From the NCBI GenBank assembly GCA_047621665.1, contig JBLHMB010000005.1:47620-111619 (forward strand): a DNA stretch of 64,000 nucleotides, written 5' to 3'. The DNA is from Actimicrobium sp047621665 (lineage in GTDB: Bacteria > Pseudomonadota > Gammaproteobacteria > Burkholderiales > Burkholderiaceae_D). Both the position numbers and the translations under genes were made by a program. This document shows positions 8,787 through 16,879 of this stretch, piece by piece; position 1 is the first letter of the stretch; the number at the start of each line of letters is the position of its first letter. The notes below the pieces were generated by a model. That model searched no databases, was not told the DNA's origin, and was given only the letters and a program-made list of their open reading frames with translations.

Positions 8787-9045
8787 GGTGATCCCGAAAT
8801 AAATTGTCGTCGACGTGATCAAGGAAAATCAGGATACACCGACATCCTGCCATGCCGATTGCAAAAAAAGAGACGCACCGCACCGGTCAACAATCAAGCG
8901 GTCATTGGCCCGGCAAACTTGAATAGACGGTTGCACGGGAAGACTATTCCACGCCTCTGCGCCGGCCGGCACCCGCGGCCATTATCACTATCCGGCAACA
9001 ACATGGCGAGTAAGAGTTCTTTTCTCTGATAAGGTTATCGCTCCG

Positions 9046-9630
9046 ATGCCGACGGGTAAGACCACGATGATCATCGCCGCCCTGTGTTCCCTGCTAATTG
9101 CTACTGTAGCCATGCTGGCGTCACCGGCGGTGGCGGCGCCGGTCTTTGATATCACCGTCACGCGCAACCGTACCTCGGAGCAAGCCTATTTTGACATCCG
9201 GGCCAGCGGTTTTTCCCATGCAACGCCCGAGCGGGTCTGGCAGGTTCTGACCGACTACGAACGGCAACCGGACTACGTTCCCAACCTGCTGCACGCACGC
9301 ATCCTGTCGCGCAACGGCGCGGAAGTGCTGCTGGAACAAGACGGCCAAAGCGGATTTTTCGTCTTCCACCACGCGATTCATTTGCAGGTGCGGATCACTG
9401 AAAAGCCACCGTCATCCATCGAAGTCGCACTGGTCTCGGGCGACATGAAACGGTACAGTGCGCGCTGGTCGATGAGTCCGGCCGAACAGGCCGGCATCAG
9501 TGGTACCCGCCTTGACTACACCGGCGCCATCGAACCGGATTTTTTTGTGCCTCCGCTGGTGGGAAATGCCATCGTCCAGACCGATATCCGCAAGATGCTT
9601 GAAGCAGTCATTGTCGAACTTGAAAAATAA
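9046..9630 (+). CDS. Exported SRPBCC/START-like (polyketide cyclase family) protein
   Basis: This 194-residue protein has an N-terminal signal peptide (hydrophobic 8-25, cleavage near AVAAPVFD). The mature part has the helix-grip signature: SHATPERVWQVLTDYERQPDYVPNL, then beta strands with RILSRNGAEVLLEQDG and a long final helix (VQTDIRKMLEAVIVELEK). Such domains bind hydrophobic ligands in a central cavity. It is placed 76 bases before asmA on the same strand, so co-transcription and a role at the cell envelope are reasonable guesses. AAGG lies about 10 bases before the ATG. Confidence 0.82.
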   Translation: MPTGKTTMIIAALCSLLIATVAMLASPAVAAPVFDITVTRNRTSEQAYFDIRASGFSHATPERVWQVLTDYERQPDYVPNLLHARILSRNGAEVLLEQDGQSGFFVFHHAIHLQVRITEKPPSSIEVALVSGDMKRYSARWSMSPAEQAGISGTRLDYTGAIEPDFFVPPLVGNAIVQTDIRKMLEAVIVELEK

Positions 9631-9706
9631 ATCATCCGCAAAAGTCGCTGCGGCGCGCTGAGCCTGATCGACTCGCGCCCTCACCTTACCCTCCCAGGAA
9701 TGTCGC

Positions 9707-11734
9707 ATGACCACCATGAACAAGCCCGCCAGAATCGCCGTCATCGGCGCGGCCACCGTCGCAGCCGTCATCGCTGCAGTCATCGCATTGTTGCTCACGC
9801 TCCTGCTGACGTGGAACTGGGACCGCAGCCGCCCGTGGCTCAATGACAAGGTCTCGCAAGCCATCGGACGCGACTTTGCCATCCGCGGCCACCTCGACGT
9901 CAGCTGGCATCCTCCATCCGGCGAAACCGGCTGGCGCAACTATTTGCCGTGGCCACGCTTCACCGCCAGTGATGTCGTGATCGCCAATCCTGACTGGGCC
10001 CGCCAGCCGAATTTTGCCGCACTCGACCGGATCGATTTCGACCTTGCCCTGCTGCCCTTGTTGCGCCGGCAAATTGCCATCCCGTCGATCGCGCTGGTTA
10101 ATCCATCCGTCGATCTGGAACGGCGCGCCGACGGTAGCGTCAACTGGACCTTCACCCCGCCCCCGAACACACCATCGGCCTGGAAATTGACACTCGACCA
10201 GATCAGATTCGCCACTGGTACCGTGGCCCTCACCGACCAGGTCAAGAAGATCGACGCGGTCGCCACGATCCGGCCTGCCGGCAAGGCGGTCGAAGTCGGC
10301 GCCTTGCTTGACAAGGACGCGCCGGCTGTCGCAGCACCCACTTATGGTTTCGCATTCGATGTCAGCGGCACCTACAACAAGGCTGTCGTCAAAGGCAGCG
10401 GCCAGTTCGGCGGGGTGTTGTCGTTGACGGATGCCAGCCGGCCATTTCCGTTGCAGACCGACCTGCGGGTAGGTGACAACCATATCGTCCTGAGTGGCAC
10501 CATCACCGACCCTGGTAACCTGGCTGCACTCGACCTGCAACTACAGCTCGCATCCGGCAGCATGGCACACCTGTACGAACTTACTGGCGTGGCCTTGCCG
10601 GACACCCCGCCATTCTCGACCAGCGGTCATTTGACCGGACGCCTGCGCAAGTCCGACAGCACGTTCCGCTATGAAAAATTCAGCGGCAAGGTCGGTGGCT
10701 CGGACCTAGCCGGAACGCTCGAATACAGCACCGCAGGAGCACGTCCTAAACTGGTCGGCGAAGTCCGCTCGGAACGCCTGATATTGGCCGACCTGGCACC
10801 GCTGGTGGGTGCCAGCAAAACCAATGCACCTTCGGCCGACGTCAAGCTGACACCCGGCCGGGCGATTCCGGTCACGCCTTTCCGGACCGGGCGCTGGAAA
10901 GCCATGGACGCCAATGTCAAGTTCATCGGCAAACAAATCATTCGCGGAGCCGCCTTGCCGGTCAATGATGTGTCGGCGCACCTGATCATGGACGACGGCG
11001 TACTGACGCTGGATCCGCTGGCTTTTGGCGTTGCAGGTGGCACGCTGACAGGCAAGTTCGCGCTCGACGGTAGTACTGATCCGCTGCGTGGCAAGTTCAC
11101 CATTGCGGCACGTGGCCTGCGCCTCAAACAACTGTTCCCGACCTTCGAACCGATGAAGACCAGCTTCGGTCAGGTCAACGGCGATGCGTCACTGGCGGCG
11201 ACCGGCAACACACCGGCAGCTCTGGCAGCGACGCTCGACGGCGAGGTCCGCTTCCTGCTCAACGATGGCGTCATGAGCGGCACGTTGCTGGAGCAGGCCG
11301 GCCTGAACGTCGGCAACATCGTGCTGGGAAAACTGTTTGGCGACACGCCAGTGAAGATCAATTGCGCCGCCGGTGAATTCATCGTCAGTAAGGGCGTGCT
11401 CGATTCACGCGTGTTTGCACTCGACACCGCCGATGCGCTGATCAATGTCGACGGCACCGTCAACCTCGGAACCGAACAACTGGACCTGAACGTGCATCCG
11501 CACACCAAAGGCTTCCGGATATTTTCATTACGCTCGCCGTTGTATGTGAAAGGCACCTTCAAGAATCCGCAAGTCGGCGTTGCCATGGGTGCGCTGGCCG
11601 CGCGCGGCGCGGCAGCCGTCGGGCTGGGCTTACTTAATCCGTTTGCCGCCTTGCTGGCAATGGTCGCCCCCAGTAACGACAGTAAATCACCCTGTCCGGC
11701 CATCATCGCCGACGCGAACAAGGCCATGCGGTAA
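9707..11734 (+). CDS. AsmA family inner-membrane/periplasmic protein
   Basis: This is a 675-residue protein with one N-terminal transmembrane helix (about residues 9-33) followed by WNWDRSRPWLNDKVSQAIGR, the standard AsmA opening, and a long beta-rich periplasmic body. The C-terminal region (LNLDGEV-like repeats, GTEQLDLNVHPHTKGFRIF, then SPLYVKGTFKNPQVG) is the AsmA C-terminal domain. AsmA-like proteins are bridge-type proteins thought to move phospholipid between inner and outer membrane. The start follows CCCAGGAATGTCGC. The length is close to other family members and no defect is seen. Confidence 0.9.
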   Translation: MTTMNKPARIAVIGAATVAAVIAAVIALLLTLLLTWNWDRSRPWLNDKVSQAIGRDFAIRGHLDVSWHPPSGETGWRNYLPWPRFTASDVVIANPDWARQPNFAALDRIDFDLALLPLLRRQIAIPSIALVNPSVDLERRADGSVNWTFTPPPNTPSAWKLTLDQIRFATGTVALTDQVKKIDAVATIRPAGKAVEVGALLDKDAPAVAAPTYGFAFDVSGTYNKAVVKGSGQFGGVLSLTDASRPFPLQTDLRVGDNHIVLSGTITDPGNLAALDLQLQLASGSMAHLYELTGVALPDTPPFSTSGHLTGRLRKSDSTFRYEKFSGKVGGSDLAGTLEYSTAGARPKLVGEVRSERLILADLAPLVGASKTNAPSADVKLTPGRAIPVTPFRTGRWKAMDANVKFIGKQIIRGAALPVNDVSAHLIMDDGVLTLDPLAFGVAGGTLTGKFALDGSTDPLRGKFTIAARGLRLKQLFPTFEPMKTSFGQVNGDASLAATGNTPAALAATLDGEVRFLLNDGVMSGTLLEQAGLNVGNIVLGKLFGDTPVKINCAAGEFIVSKGVLDSRVFALDTADALINVDGTVNLGTEQLDLNVHPHTKGFRIFSLRSPLYVKGTFKNPQVGVAMGALAARGAAAVGLGLLNPFAALLAMVAPSNDSKSPCPAIIADANKAMR

Positions 11735-11751
11735 TCCTGTATGCCTGTCCG

Positions 11752-12714
11752 TCAGTTGAAATGTCCGCGCAAGCGGAAGGCTTCGGTGGCCGCCACCAGT
11801 GCGCTGGCGGTTCCCGGTTCCAGCGCGGCATGGCCAGCATCGGCAATCATCCGCAATTGTGCTTGCGGCCACGCCGCGTGCAAGCGATGCGCTGACACCG
11901 GTGGACACACCACGTCGTAGCGGCCCTGAACGATCACCGCTGGCAAGTGGCGTATTGCATCAATCCCGTCGAGTAACTGGTTTGGCGCCAGGAAGCACGC
12001 ATTGAGCATGTAGTGCGCTTCGAGCCGGCCGATACCCAGGCTGACCGTATCCGAATCAGGTTGGTCCTCCTGCGGCAACAGGAACACGCAACTGTTTTCA
12101 TAGCGATTCCAGCTGCGCGCCGCCGGCAGGTAGGTCTGCGGGTCGTCGCTGAACAGGCGCTTTTCGTAGGCGTGGATCAGGTCGTCGCGTTCGTCGGCAG
12201 GGATGAATTCGGCGAAGCGTTGATGCGCTTCCGGATAAAACCCCTTGATGCCATCGATGAACCAGTCGATCTCGCTTTGCGAGCCGAGAAAGATACCGCG
12301 CAAAATAAACCCAAGGCAGGCTTGCGGATGCGCCTGGCCATACGCCAGCGCCAGCGTCGAACCCCACGAACCGCCGAATACCAGCCATTGTGGAATGCCC
12401 AGCGAAGCACGCAATTGCTCGATATCCGCCACTAGCAAGGGGGTCGTGTTATCGCGGTACTCGCCTAGCGGCGTCGATTGGCCGGCACCGCGCTGATCGA
12501 ACAGAACGATGCGATAAAACGCCGGATCAAAAAATCGCCGATGCTGCGGCGAGATGCCGCCACCCGGCCCGCCGTGCAAAAACAGCACCGGCGTGCCGGC
12601 CGGATTGCCGCATTCTTCCCAGTACAGTTCATGGCGAGTATCGACAGCGAGGCGCCCGCTACGAAACGGAACTAATGGTTTAAACAGTTGAGTGACTTCA
12701 AAAAGGAGGGTCAT
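11752..12714 (-). CDS. pip: Proline iminopeptidase (prolyl aminopeptidase)
   Basis: This 320-residue alpha/beta-hydrolase of peptidase family S33 releases N-terminal proline from peptides. Visible features are the HGGPGGG oxyanion-hole motif (near 47-53), DQRGAGQS, the nucleophile elbow GGSWGS (Ser near 113), catalytic Asp in GRYDVVCPP and His in AGHAALEP. The protein is cytoplasmic. It is convergent with asmA with only 17 bases between the stop codons and divergent from adhC. Confidence 0.93.
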   Translation of the reverse strand: MTLLFEVTQLFKPLVPFRSGRLAVDTRHELYWEECGNPAGTPVLFLHGGPGGGISPQHRRFFDPAFYRIVLFDQRGAGQSTPLGEYRDNTTPLLVADIEQLRASLGIPQWLVFGGSWGSTLALAYGQAHPQACLGFILRGIFLGSQSEIDWFIDGIKGFYPEAHQRFAEFIPADERDDLIHAYEKRLFSDDPQTYLPAARSWNRYENSCVFLLPQEDQPDSDTVSLGIGRLEAHYMLNACFLAPNQLLDGIDAIRHLPAVIVQGRYDVVCPPVSAHRLHAAWPQAQLRMIADAGHAALEPGTASALVAATEAFRLRGHFN

Positions 12715-12828
12715 GGCAAGGTATCAGAAAAAAGAACGGTGAGAAGTCGATCTGGTTTTACGGTAATAATAGCCCCAAAATTAGTAATGCCCACCCACGA
12801 TAGACCAGACAAAAAGAGAGTCCCCCAA

Positions 12829-13935
12829 ATGAAAACCAAAGCAGCAGTAGCCTGGCAAGCCGGCCGTCCCCTGACCATTGAAGACGTTGAATTAGGCGGC
12901 CCGCGCGCCGGCGAAGTCCTGGTCGAACTCAAGGCCACCGGTATTTGCCATACCGATTACTACACCCTGTCAGGTGCCGATCCGGAAGGTCTTTTCCCGG
13001 CCATCCTTGGTCATGAAGGTGCGGGTATCGTGGTCGATGTCGGTCCGGATGTGAAGTCGATCCGCAAGGATGACCACGTCATTCCGCTGTACACGCCGGA
13101 ATGCCGCCAGTGCAAATTTTGCCTCTCGCAAAAAACCAATCTGTGCCAGTCGATCCGCTCGACTCAAGGCCAAGGCCTGATGCCGGATGCCACCAGCCGC
13201 TTCTCGCTCGACGGCAAGCCACTGTTTCATTACATGGGCACATCGACCTTTTCGAACTACATCGTGGTACCGGAAATTGCCCTGGCCAAGATCCGCGAAG
13301 ACGCGCCGTTCGACAAGGTTTGCTACATCGGTTGCGGCGTCACCACTGGCGTGGGCGCAGTGATCTTTACCGCCAAGGTTGAATTTGGTGCCACCGTAGT
13401 CGTGTTCGGACTCGGCGGTATTGGCCTCAACGTGGTTCAAGCCGCCAAGATGGTCGGCGCCAGCAAGATCATCGGCGTCGACCTGAACCCTGAGCGTGAA
13501 GCCATGGCCCGCAAGTTCGGCATCACCGATTTCATCAATCCGAAAGATGTCGAGAACGTGGTTGACCGCATCGTCGAACTGACCGATGGCGGTGCCGATT
13601 ATTCGTTCGAATGCATCGGTAACACCAAGGTCATGCGTCAGGCACTGGAATGCACCCACAAGGGTTGGGGCCAGGCCATCGTTATCGGCGTGGCTGACGC
13701 TGGTGCCGAGATCAGCACCCGTCCGTTCCAGCTGGTTACCGGCCGCGAATGGAAAGGTTCGGCTTTCGGCGGCGCGCGCGGTCGTACTGACGTACCAAAA
13801 ATCGTCGACATGTACATGGAAGGCAAACTCAACATCGATGACCTGATCACGCACCGCTTGCCGCTGGACCGGATCAACGAAGGTTTCGACCTGATGAAGG
13901 CTGGCGAATCGATCCGCTCGGTGGTGCTGTACTGA
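12829..13935 (+). CDS. adhC: S-(hydroxymethyl)glutathione dehydrogenase / class III alcohol dehydrogenase
   Basis: This 368-residue zinc enzyme oxidises S-hydroxymethylglutathione, the spontaneous adduct of formaldehyde and glutathione, to S-formylglutathione with NAD+. The start at 12829 (MKTKAAVAWQAG) matches the family; an in-frame extension upstream lacks typical residues. Catalytic zinc ligands lie in GICHTD and GHEGAG, the structural zinc is bound by four Cys in PECRQCKFCLSQKTNLC, and the NAD fold is GLGGIGLNV. The stop overlaps the fghA start (TGATG), so both steps of formaldehyde detoxification are coupled. S-nitrosoglutathione reduction is a known side activity. Confidence 0.95.
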   Translation: MKTKAAVAWQAGRPLTIEDVELGGPRAGEVLVELKATGICHTDYYTLSGADPEGLFPAILGHEGAGIVVDVGPDVKSIRKDDHVIPLYTPECRQCKFCLSQKTNLCQSIRSTQGQGLMPDATSRFSLDGKPLFHYMGTSTFSNYIVVPEIALAKIREDAPFDKVCYIGCGVTTGVGAVIFTAKVEFGATVVVFGLGGIGLNVVQAAKMVGASKIIGVDLNPEREAMARKFGITDFINPKDVENVVDRIVELTDGGADYSFECIGNTKVMRQALECTHKGWGQAIVIGVADAGAEISTRPFQLVTGREWKGSAFGGARGRTDVPKIVDMYMEGKLNIDDLITHRLPLDRINEGFDLMKAGESIRSVVLY

Positions 13936-14783
13936 TGGAGCGCCTGGGCGAACATGCCTGTTTTGGCGGCGTGCAGGGTTTTTACCAGCACGCCTCGACG
14001 ACGATTGGTTTGCCGATGAAGTTTTCGGTGTACCAGCCGCCGCAAGCCAAGGAGGGGCCGGTGCCGGTGCTGTTTTTTCTGGCCGGCCTGACCTGTACCG
14101 AAGAGACCTTCATGATGAAAGCCGGCGCGCAGCGTTACGCCGCCGAGCACGGCATGATGCTGGTCGCGCCGGATACCAGCCCGCGTGACACCGGCATCGC
14201 CGGTGTTGCAGACAGCTGGGACTTCGGCAATGGCGCCGGATTCTATCTGGATGCCACCGAGGCCCCGTGGGCCAGCCATTTCCGGATGGAGTCTTATCTG
14301 GTCGACGAACTGCTGCCGTTGATCGTGCGGGAGTTTGCGGCCCGTGCCGATGCGGTCGGCATCTTCGGCCACTCGATGGGCGGGCATGGCGCACTGACGC
14401 TGGCGTTACGCCATCCGGAAGTGTTTCGTTCGGTATCGGCATTTGCTCCGATTACGGCGCCGTCGCAATGTCCATGGGGTGAAAAAGCTTTCGGCCACTA
14501 TTTGGGCGACGACCGGACCACCTGGGATGCACACGATGCCAGCACGTTGATGGCAAAGAGTGCGGAGACGCCATTCCCGAATGGCATCCTGATCGACCAG
14601 GGTCTGGCCGATAATTTCCTCGATGCGCAGCAGTTGCTGCCGGAAGTATTCGAGGCGGCATGTCGCCATGCCGGGCAACCACTGATCCTGCGCCGGCATG
14701 CCGGTTACGACCATGGTTACTACTTTATCGCCAGTTTCATTGCCGACCATCTGGCATTTCATCATCGGAATCTGTCTTCTTGA
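13935..14783 (+). CDS. fghA: S-formylglutathione hydrolase
   Basis: This 282-residue esterase D family serine hydrolase cleaves S-formylglutathione to formate and glutathione. The nucleophile elbow is GHSMGGHGAL (Ser near 147); Asp and His lie in the C-terminal part (DQGLADNF, GYDHGYYF). The first residues MERLGEHACFGGVQGFYQH are typical. The ATG overlaps the adhC stop, so the pair forms a two-gene operon for formaldehyde removal. Confidence 0.95.
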   Translation: MERLGEHACFGGVQGFYQHASTTIGLPMKFSVYQPPQAKEGPVPVLFFLAGLTCTEETFMMKAGAQRYAAEHGMMLVAPDTSPRDTGIAGVADSWDFGNGAGFYLDATEAPWASHFRMESYLVDELLPLIVREFAARADAVGIFGHSMGGHGALTLALRHPEVFRSVSAFAPITAPSQCPWGEKAFGHYLGDDRTTWDAHDASTLMAKSAETPFPNGILIDQGLADNFLDAQQLLPEVFEAACRHAGQPLILRRHAGYDHGYYFIASFIADHLAFHHRNLSS

Positions 14784-14899
14784 AGTCTTTTTGCTGACAA
14801 GCTAGGCAAAAGAAATAAACTGTTGTAGACTTCGGGCCCTTCAGGTGTGAAGACAAACACCAGTTTTGAAGACAGCAGTATCGTCAGGCAACTACAGCC

Positions 14900-14975
14900 G
14901 GGTGCTTAGCTCAGTTGGTAGAGCGGCGCCCTTACAAGGCGTAGGTCGGGGGTTCGAGCCCCTCAGCACCCACCA
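14900..14975 (+). tRNA. tRNA-Val (anticodon TAC)
   Basis: The 76-base cloverleaf has an encoded CCA. The acceptor stem GGGTGCT pairs with AGCACCC, the anticodon loop is CTTACAA within the GCGCC/GGCGT stem, and the T arm is GGGGGTTCGAGCCCC. It lies 31 bases before tRNA-Asp on the same strand, so the two are probably one transcript. Confidence 0.97.
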
Positions 14976-15006
14976 GTCAGTGGCCTGATGTTGCAAGTCC
15001 AGTTTT

Positions 15007-15083
15007 GGAGTGGTAGTTCAGTTGGTTAGAATACCGGCCTGTCACGCCGGGGGTCGCGGGTTCGAGTCCCGTCCACTCCGCCA
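15007..15083 (+). tRNA. tRNA-Asp (anticodon GTC)
   Basis: The 77-base cloverleaf has an encoded CCA. The acceptor stem GGAGTGG pairs with CCACTCC, the anticodon arm is CCGGCCTGTCACGCCGG and the T arm is CGCGGGTTCGAGTCCCG. It is the second gene of a Val-Asp tRNA pair and is directly followed by a terminator. Confidence 0.97.
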
Positions 15084-15089
15084 ATATAA

Positions 15090-15117
15090 AAAAGCCTGCG
15101 CAAGCAGGCTTTTTTTA
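15090..15117 (+). terminator. Intrinsic terminator of the tRNA-Val/tRNA-Asp transcript
   Basis: The stem AAGCCTGC / GCAGGCTT has a GCAA tetraloop and is followed by seven T residues, starting about 9 bases after the tRNA-Asp CCA. Confidence 0.93.
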
Positions 15118-15142
15118 TGCCTCATCATTATTGCCCGCTTGC

Positions 15143-15468
15143 GGGCACATTCTCCGTCATCACTTTTGCCCGCTTGCCACCATAGGTAGGGTGGCACGGA
15201 GGTATCGTGCCCACGCGAATGCAACGTGGCGTCGTCCGATTTGACCGCGATTTGGGACGCGCGCGTGGGCACAAGAACCCGTGCCCACCCTACGAGACTT
15301 TTGCGCGCTTTCGGGCACATTCTCCATCATCACTTTTGCCCGCTTGCCACCATAGGTAGGGTGGGCACGGGGGTATCGTGCCCACGCGAATGCAACGTGG
15401 CGTCGTCCGATTTGACCGCGATTTGGGACGCGCGCGTGGGCACAAGACCCCGTGCCCACCCCACGAGG
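15143..15468. repeat. Two tandem copies of a ~170-bp palindrome-rich repeat
   Basis: Two near-identical copies lie exactly 170 bp apart (for example GGGCACATTCTCC at 15143 and 15313, and CACTTTTGCCCGCTTGCCAC at 15161 and 15331). Within each copy GTAGGGTGG(G)CACG near the left and CGTGCCCACCC near the right are inverse to each other, and a second inner pair CGTGCCCACGCG / CGCGCGTGGGCAC is nested, so a copy can fold into a large hairpin. A partial third copy edge is seen at 15125-15150. Small differences (a missing G, AACCC against CCCC) show that they have drifted. They resemble REP/BIME-like dispersed intergenic repeats of proteobacteria. No coding role is likely. Confidence 0.85.
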
Positions 15469-15580
15469 CCGTGGCGGGACTCGCTCCGGCTGACCGGGCA
15501 AGCTCGGTGGAAGTGGCACCTCCCAGGCCAGCACGATGGCGTTGACGCAGGACTTTCAGCAGATTTTCGATAGGCAGCAT
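15468..15580 (-). pseudogene. 5' fragment of an HTH-type gene, cut off by the repeat
   Basis: A well-formed start (AGGAG, 7 bases, ATG at 15580) begins MLPIENLLKVLRQRHRAG, and continues with STELARSAGASPATAS, which has the shape of a winged-helix recognition element. After about 38-42 residues the frame runs into the 170-bp repeat and the sequence loses protein character (it ends in a stop near 15290). This is best read as the surviving N-terminus of a gene truncated by repeat insertion or deletion. The N-terminal helix-turn-helix of a HipA-like YjjJ toxin is one possible source, but that is a weak guess. Confidence 0.5.
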
Positions 15581-15593
15581 GGTCTTACTCCTG

Positions 15594-15638
15594 GAATCAG
15601 CTCATATCGGCTCATTTTGAGCCGATATGAGCTGATTC
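15594..15638. promoter_or_regulatory. 45-bp perfect inverted repeat (21-bp arms)
   Basis: Two 21-bp arms, each reading GAATCAGCTCATATCGGCTC plus one more base toward the centre, are perfectly complementary around a TTT spacer. Single arm-like pieces (TTTGAGCC) recur just to the right at 15645-15656. The element lies 14 bases upstream of the broken HTH gene's start and 18 bases after the end of dinB. No long T-run follows, so it is more likely an operator or a site for a recombinase than a simple terminator. It may once have been bound by the lost HTH protein. Confidence 0.6.
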
Positions 15639-15655
15639 AACCAATTTGAGCCAAT

Positions 15656-16774
15656 TCAATTGTGTTGAGGTGATTCCTCAAACACTGCCTCACCATTCCC
15701 CTCTTCCAACCCGAACAACGACAACTGCGTTCCCGGCTCGTCTTCTTCCCCCAGCCGCACACCCGCCCCCAGCAACCTCACAGCCTGCTGACGCCGTCGA
15801 AACCCTGTCTCCAATAAGCCGAGTAGCACGGCACGATCAATCGTCGTGGCGACGCATTCCACCGTAGTCTGGCTGAAGTCGGCAAAGCGGATCTTGATAT
15901 AGAGCTTGTGGATGTGCCGTTCGGCTTGCGCGCGCTGCACCCGCACGATCAGCATGTCGATCAGCGGCTCGAGTTCGGCAGCGCAAGCCGCCAGGTCGGG
16001 CAGGTCAGTAACGTAGGTTTCTTCGACGCTGACTGATTTGCGCTCGGAGCTTGGGTTGACTTCGCGCTCGTCAATACCACGGCACAGACTGTAAAGTCGC
16101 TCGCCGAATTTGCCGAATTGTTGCAGCAGTTCGGCGCGCGGCCAGCTACGCAAATCGGCACAGACGTGCGCACCCAGAGCATTGAGCCGCGCGGCGGTGA
16201 CTTTGCCGACACCGTGCAATTTTTTGACCGGCAACGCAGCGACGAATGCATCAATCTCATGCGGTCGTACTACGAACTGGCCATTGGGCTTGTTCCAGTC
16301 ACTGGCGATCTTGGCAATAAATTTGTTCGGTGCGATGCCGGCCGAAGCGGTGATGCCGACCGTGGCCTCGATGCGCGCGCGAATCTCTCGCGCGATCAGC
16401 GTGGCACTGCCGCCGTGCTGGCGGGTTTCGGTGACATCGAGATAGGCTTCGTCCAGCGAGAGCGGTTCGACCAGTGCGGTGTAATCGCGATAGATCGCCA
16501 GAATCTGCGCCGAGGCGATGCGGTATTTTTCCATCGCCGGACGCAGCACGACAAGACCGGGGCAACGCTGGACTGCCTGCACAGTCGCCATCGCCGAATG
16601 CACGCCGAAGCGACGGGCCTCGTAATTGCAGGTCGCCACCACACCGCGCTGATCAGCACGCCCGCCGACGGCCACCGGCAGCAGGCGCAGCGACGGGTCA
16701 TCGCGCATTTCGACGGCGGCATAAAAGCAATCACAATCGCAGTGGATGATCTTGCGCTGGCGAGGTGGGTTCAA
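15656..16774 (-). CDS. dinB: DNA polymerase IV (Y-family translesion polymerase)
   Basis: This 372-residue enzyme lacks a proofreading domain and copies past damaged bases. Near the N-terminus the motif HCDCDCFYAAVEMRDDPSL holds the first metal-binding Asp and the steric-gate Phe/Tyr. SLDEAYLDVT (around 103-112) has the other catalytic acids. The little-finger region contains RKSVSVEETY, and the C-terminus ends EESPQHN after a QLSLFGL clamp-binding motif (QLSLF) for the beta sliding clamp. All key residues are present. No clear LexA box was seen upstream by eye. Confidence 0.95.
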   Translation of the reverse strand: MNPPRQRKIIHCDCDCFYAAVEMRDDPSLRLLPVAVGGRADQRGVVATCNYEARRFGVHSAMATVQAVQRCPGLVVLRPAMEKYRIASAQILAIYRDYTALVEPLSLDEAYLDVTETRQHGGSATLIAREIRARIEATVGITASAGIAPNKFIAKIASDWNKPNGQFVVRPHEIDAFVAALPVKKLHGVGKVTAARLNALGAHVCADLRSWPRAELLQQFGKFGERLYSLCRGIDEREVNPSSERKSVSVEETYVTDLPDLAACAAELEPLIDMLIVRVQRAQAERHIHKLYIKIRFADFSQTTVECVATTIDRAVLLGLLETGFRRRQQAVRLLGAGVRLGEEDEPGTQLSLFGLEEGNGEAVFEESPQHN

Positions 16775-16879
16775 CTGGATTTTCTAAATGGCATTTGGAC
16801 TTCATTTTAGCGGCTGCCCGTAAAAAAGCCGGCGCTCCTGTTTCGACCACAGCCTTGCTGCTGCTGCGCCGGAAAAACG

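Noticed and set aside
12970..13854. 294-codon minus-strand frame
   Set aside because: It is antisense to adhC, which has all zinc ligands and a coupled fghA.
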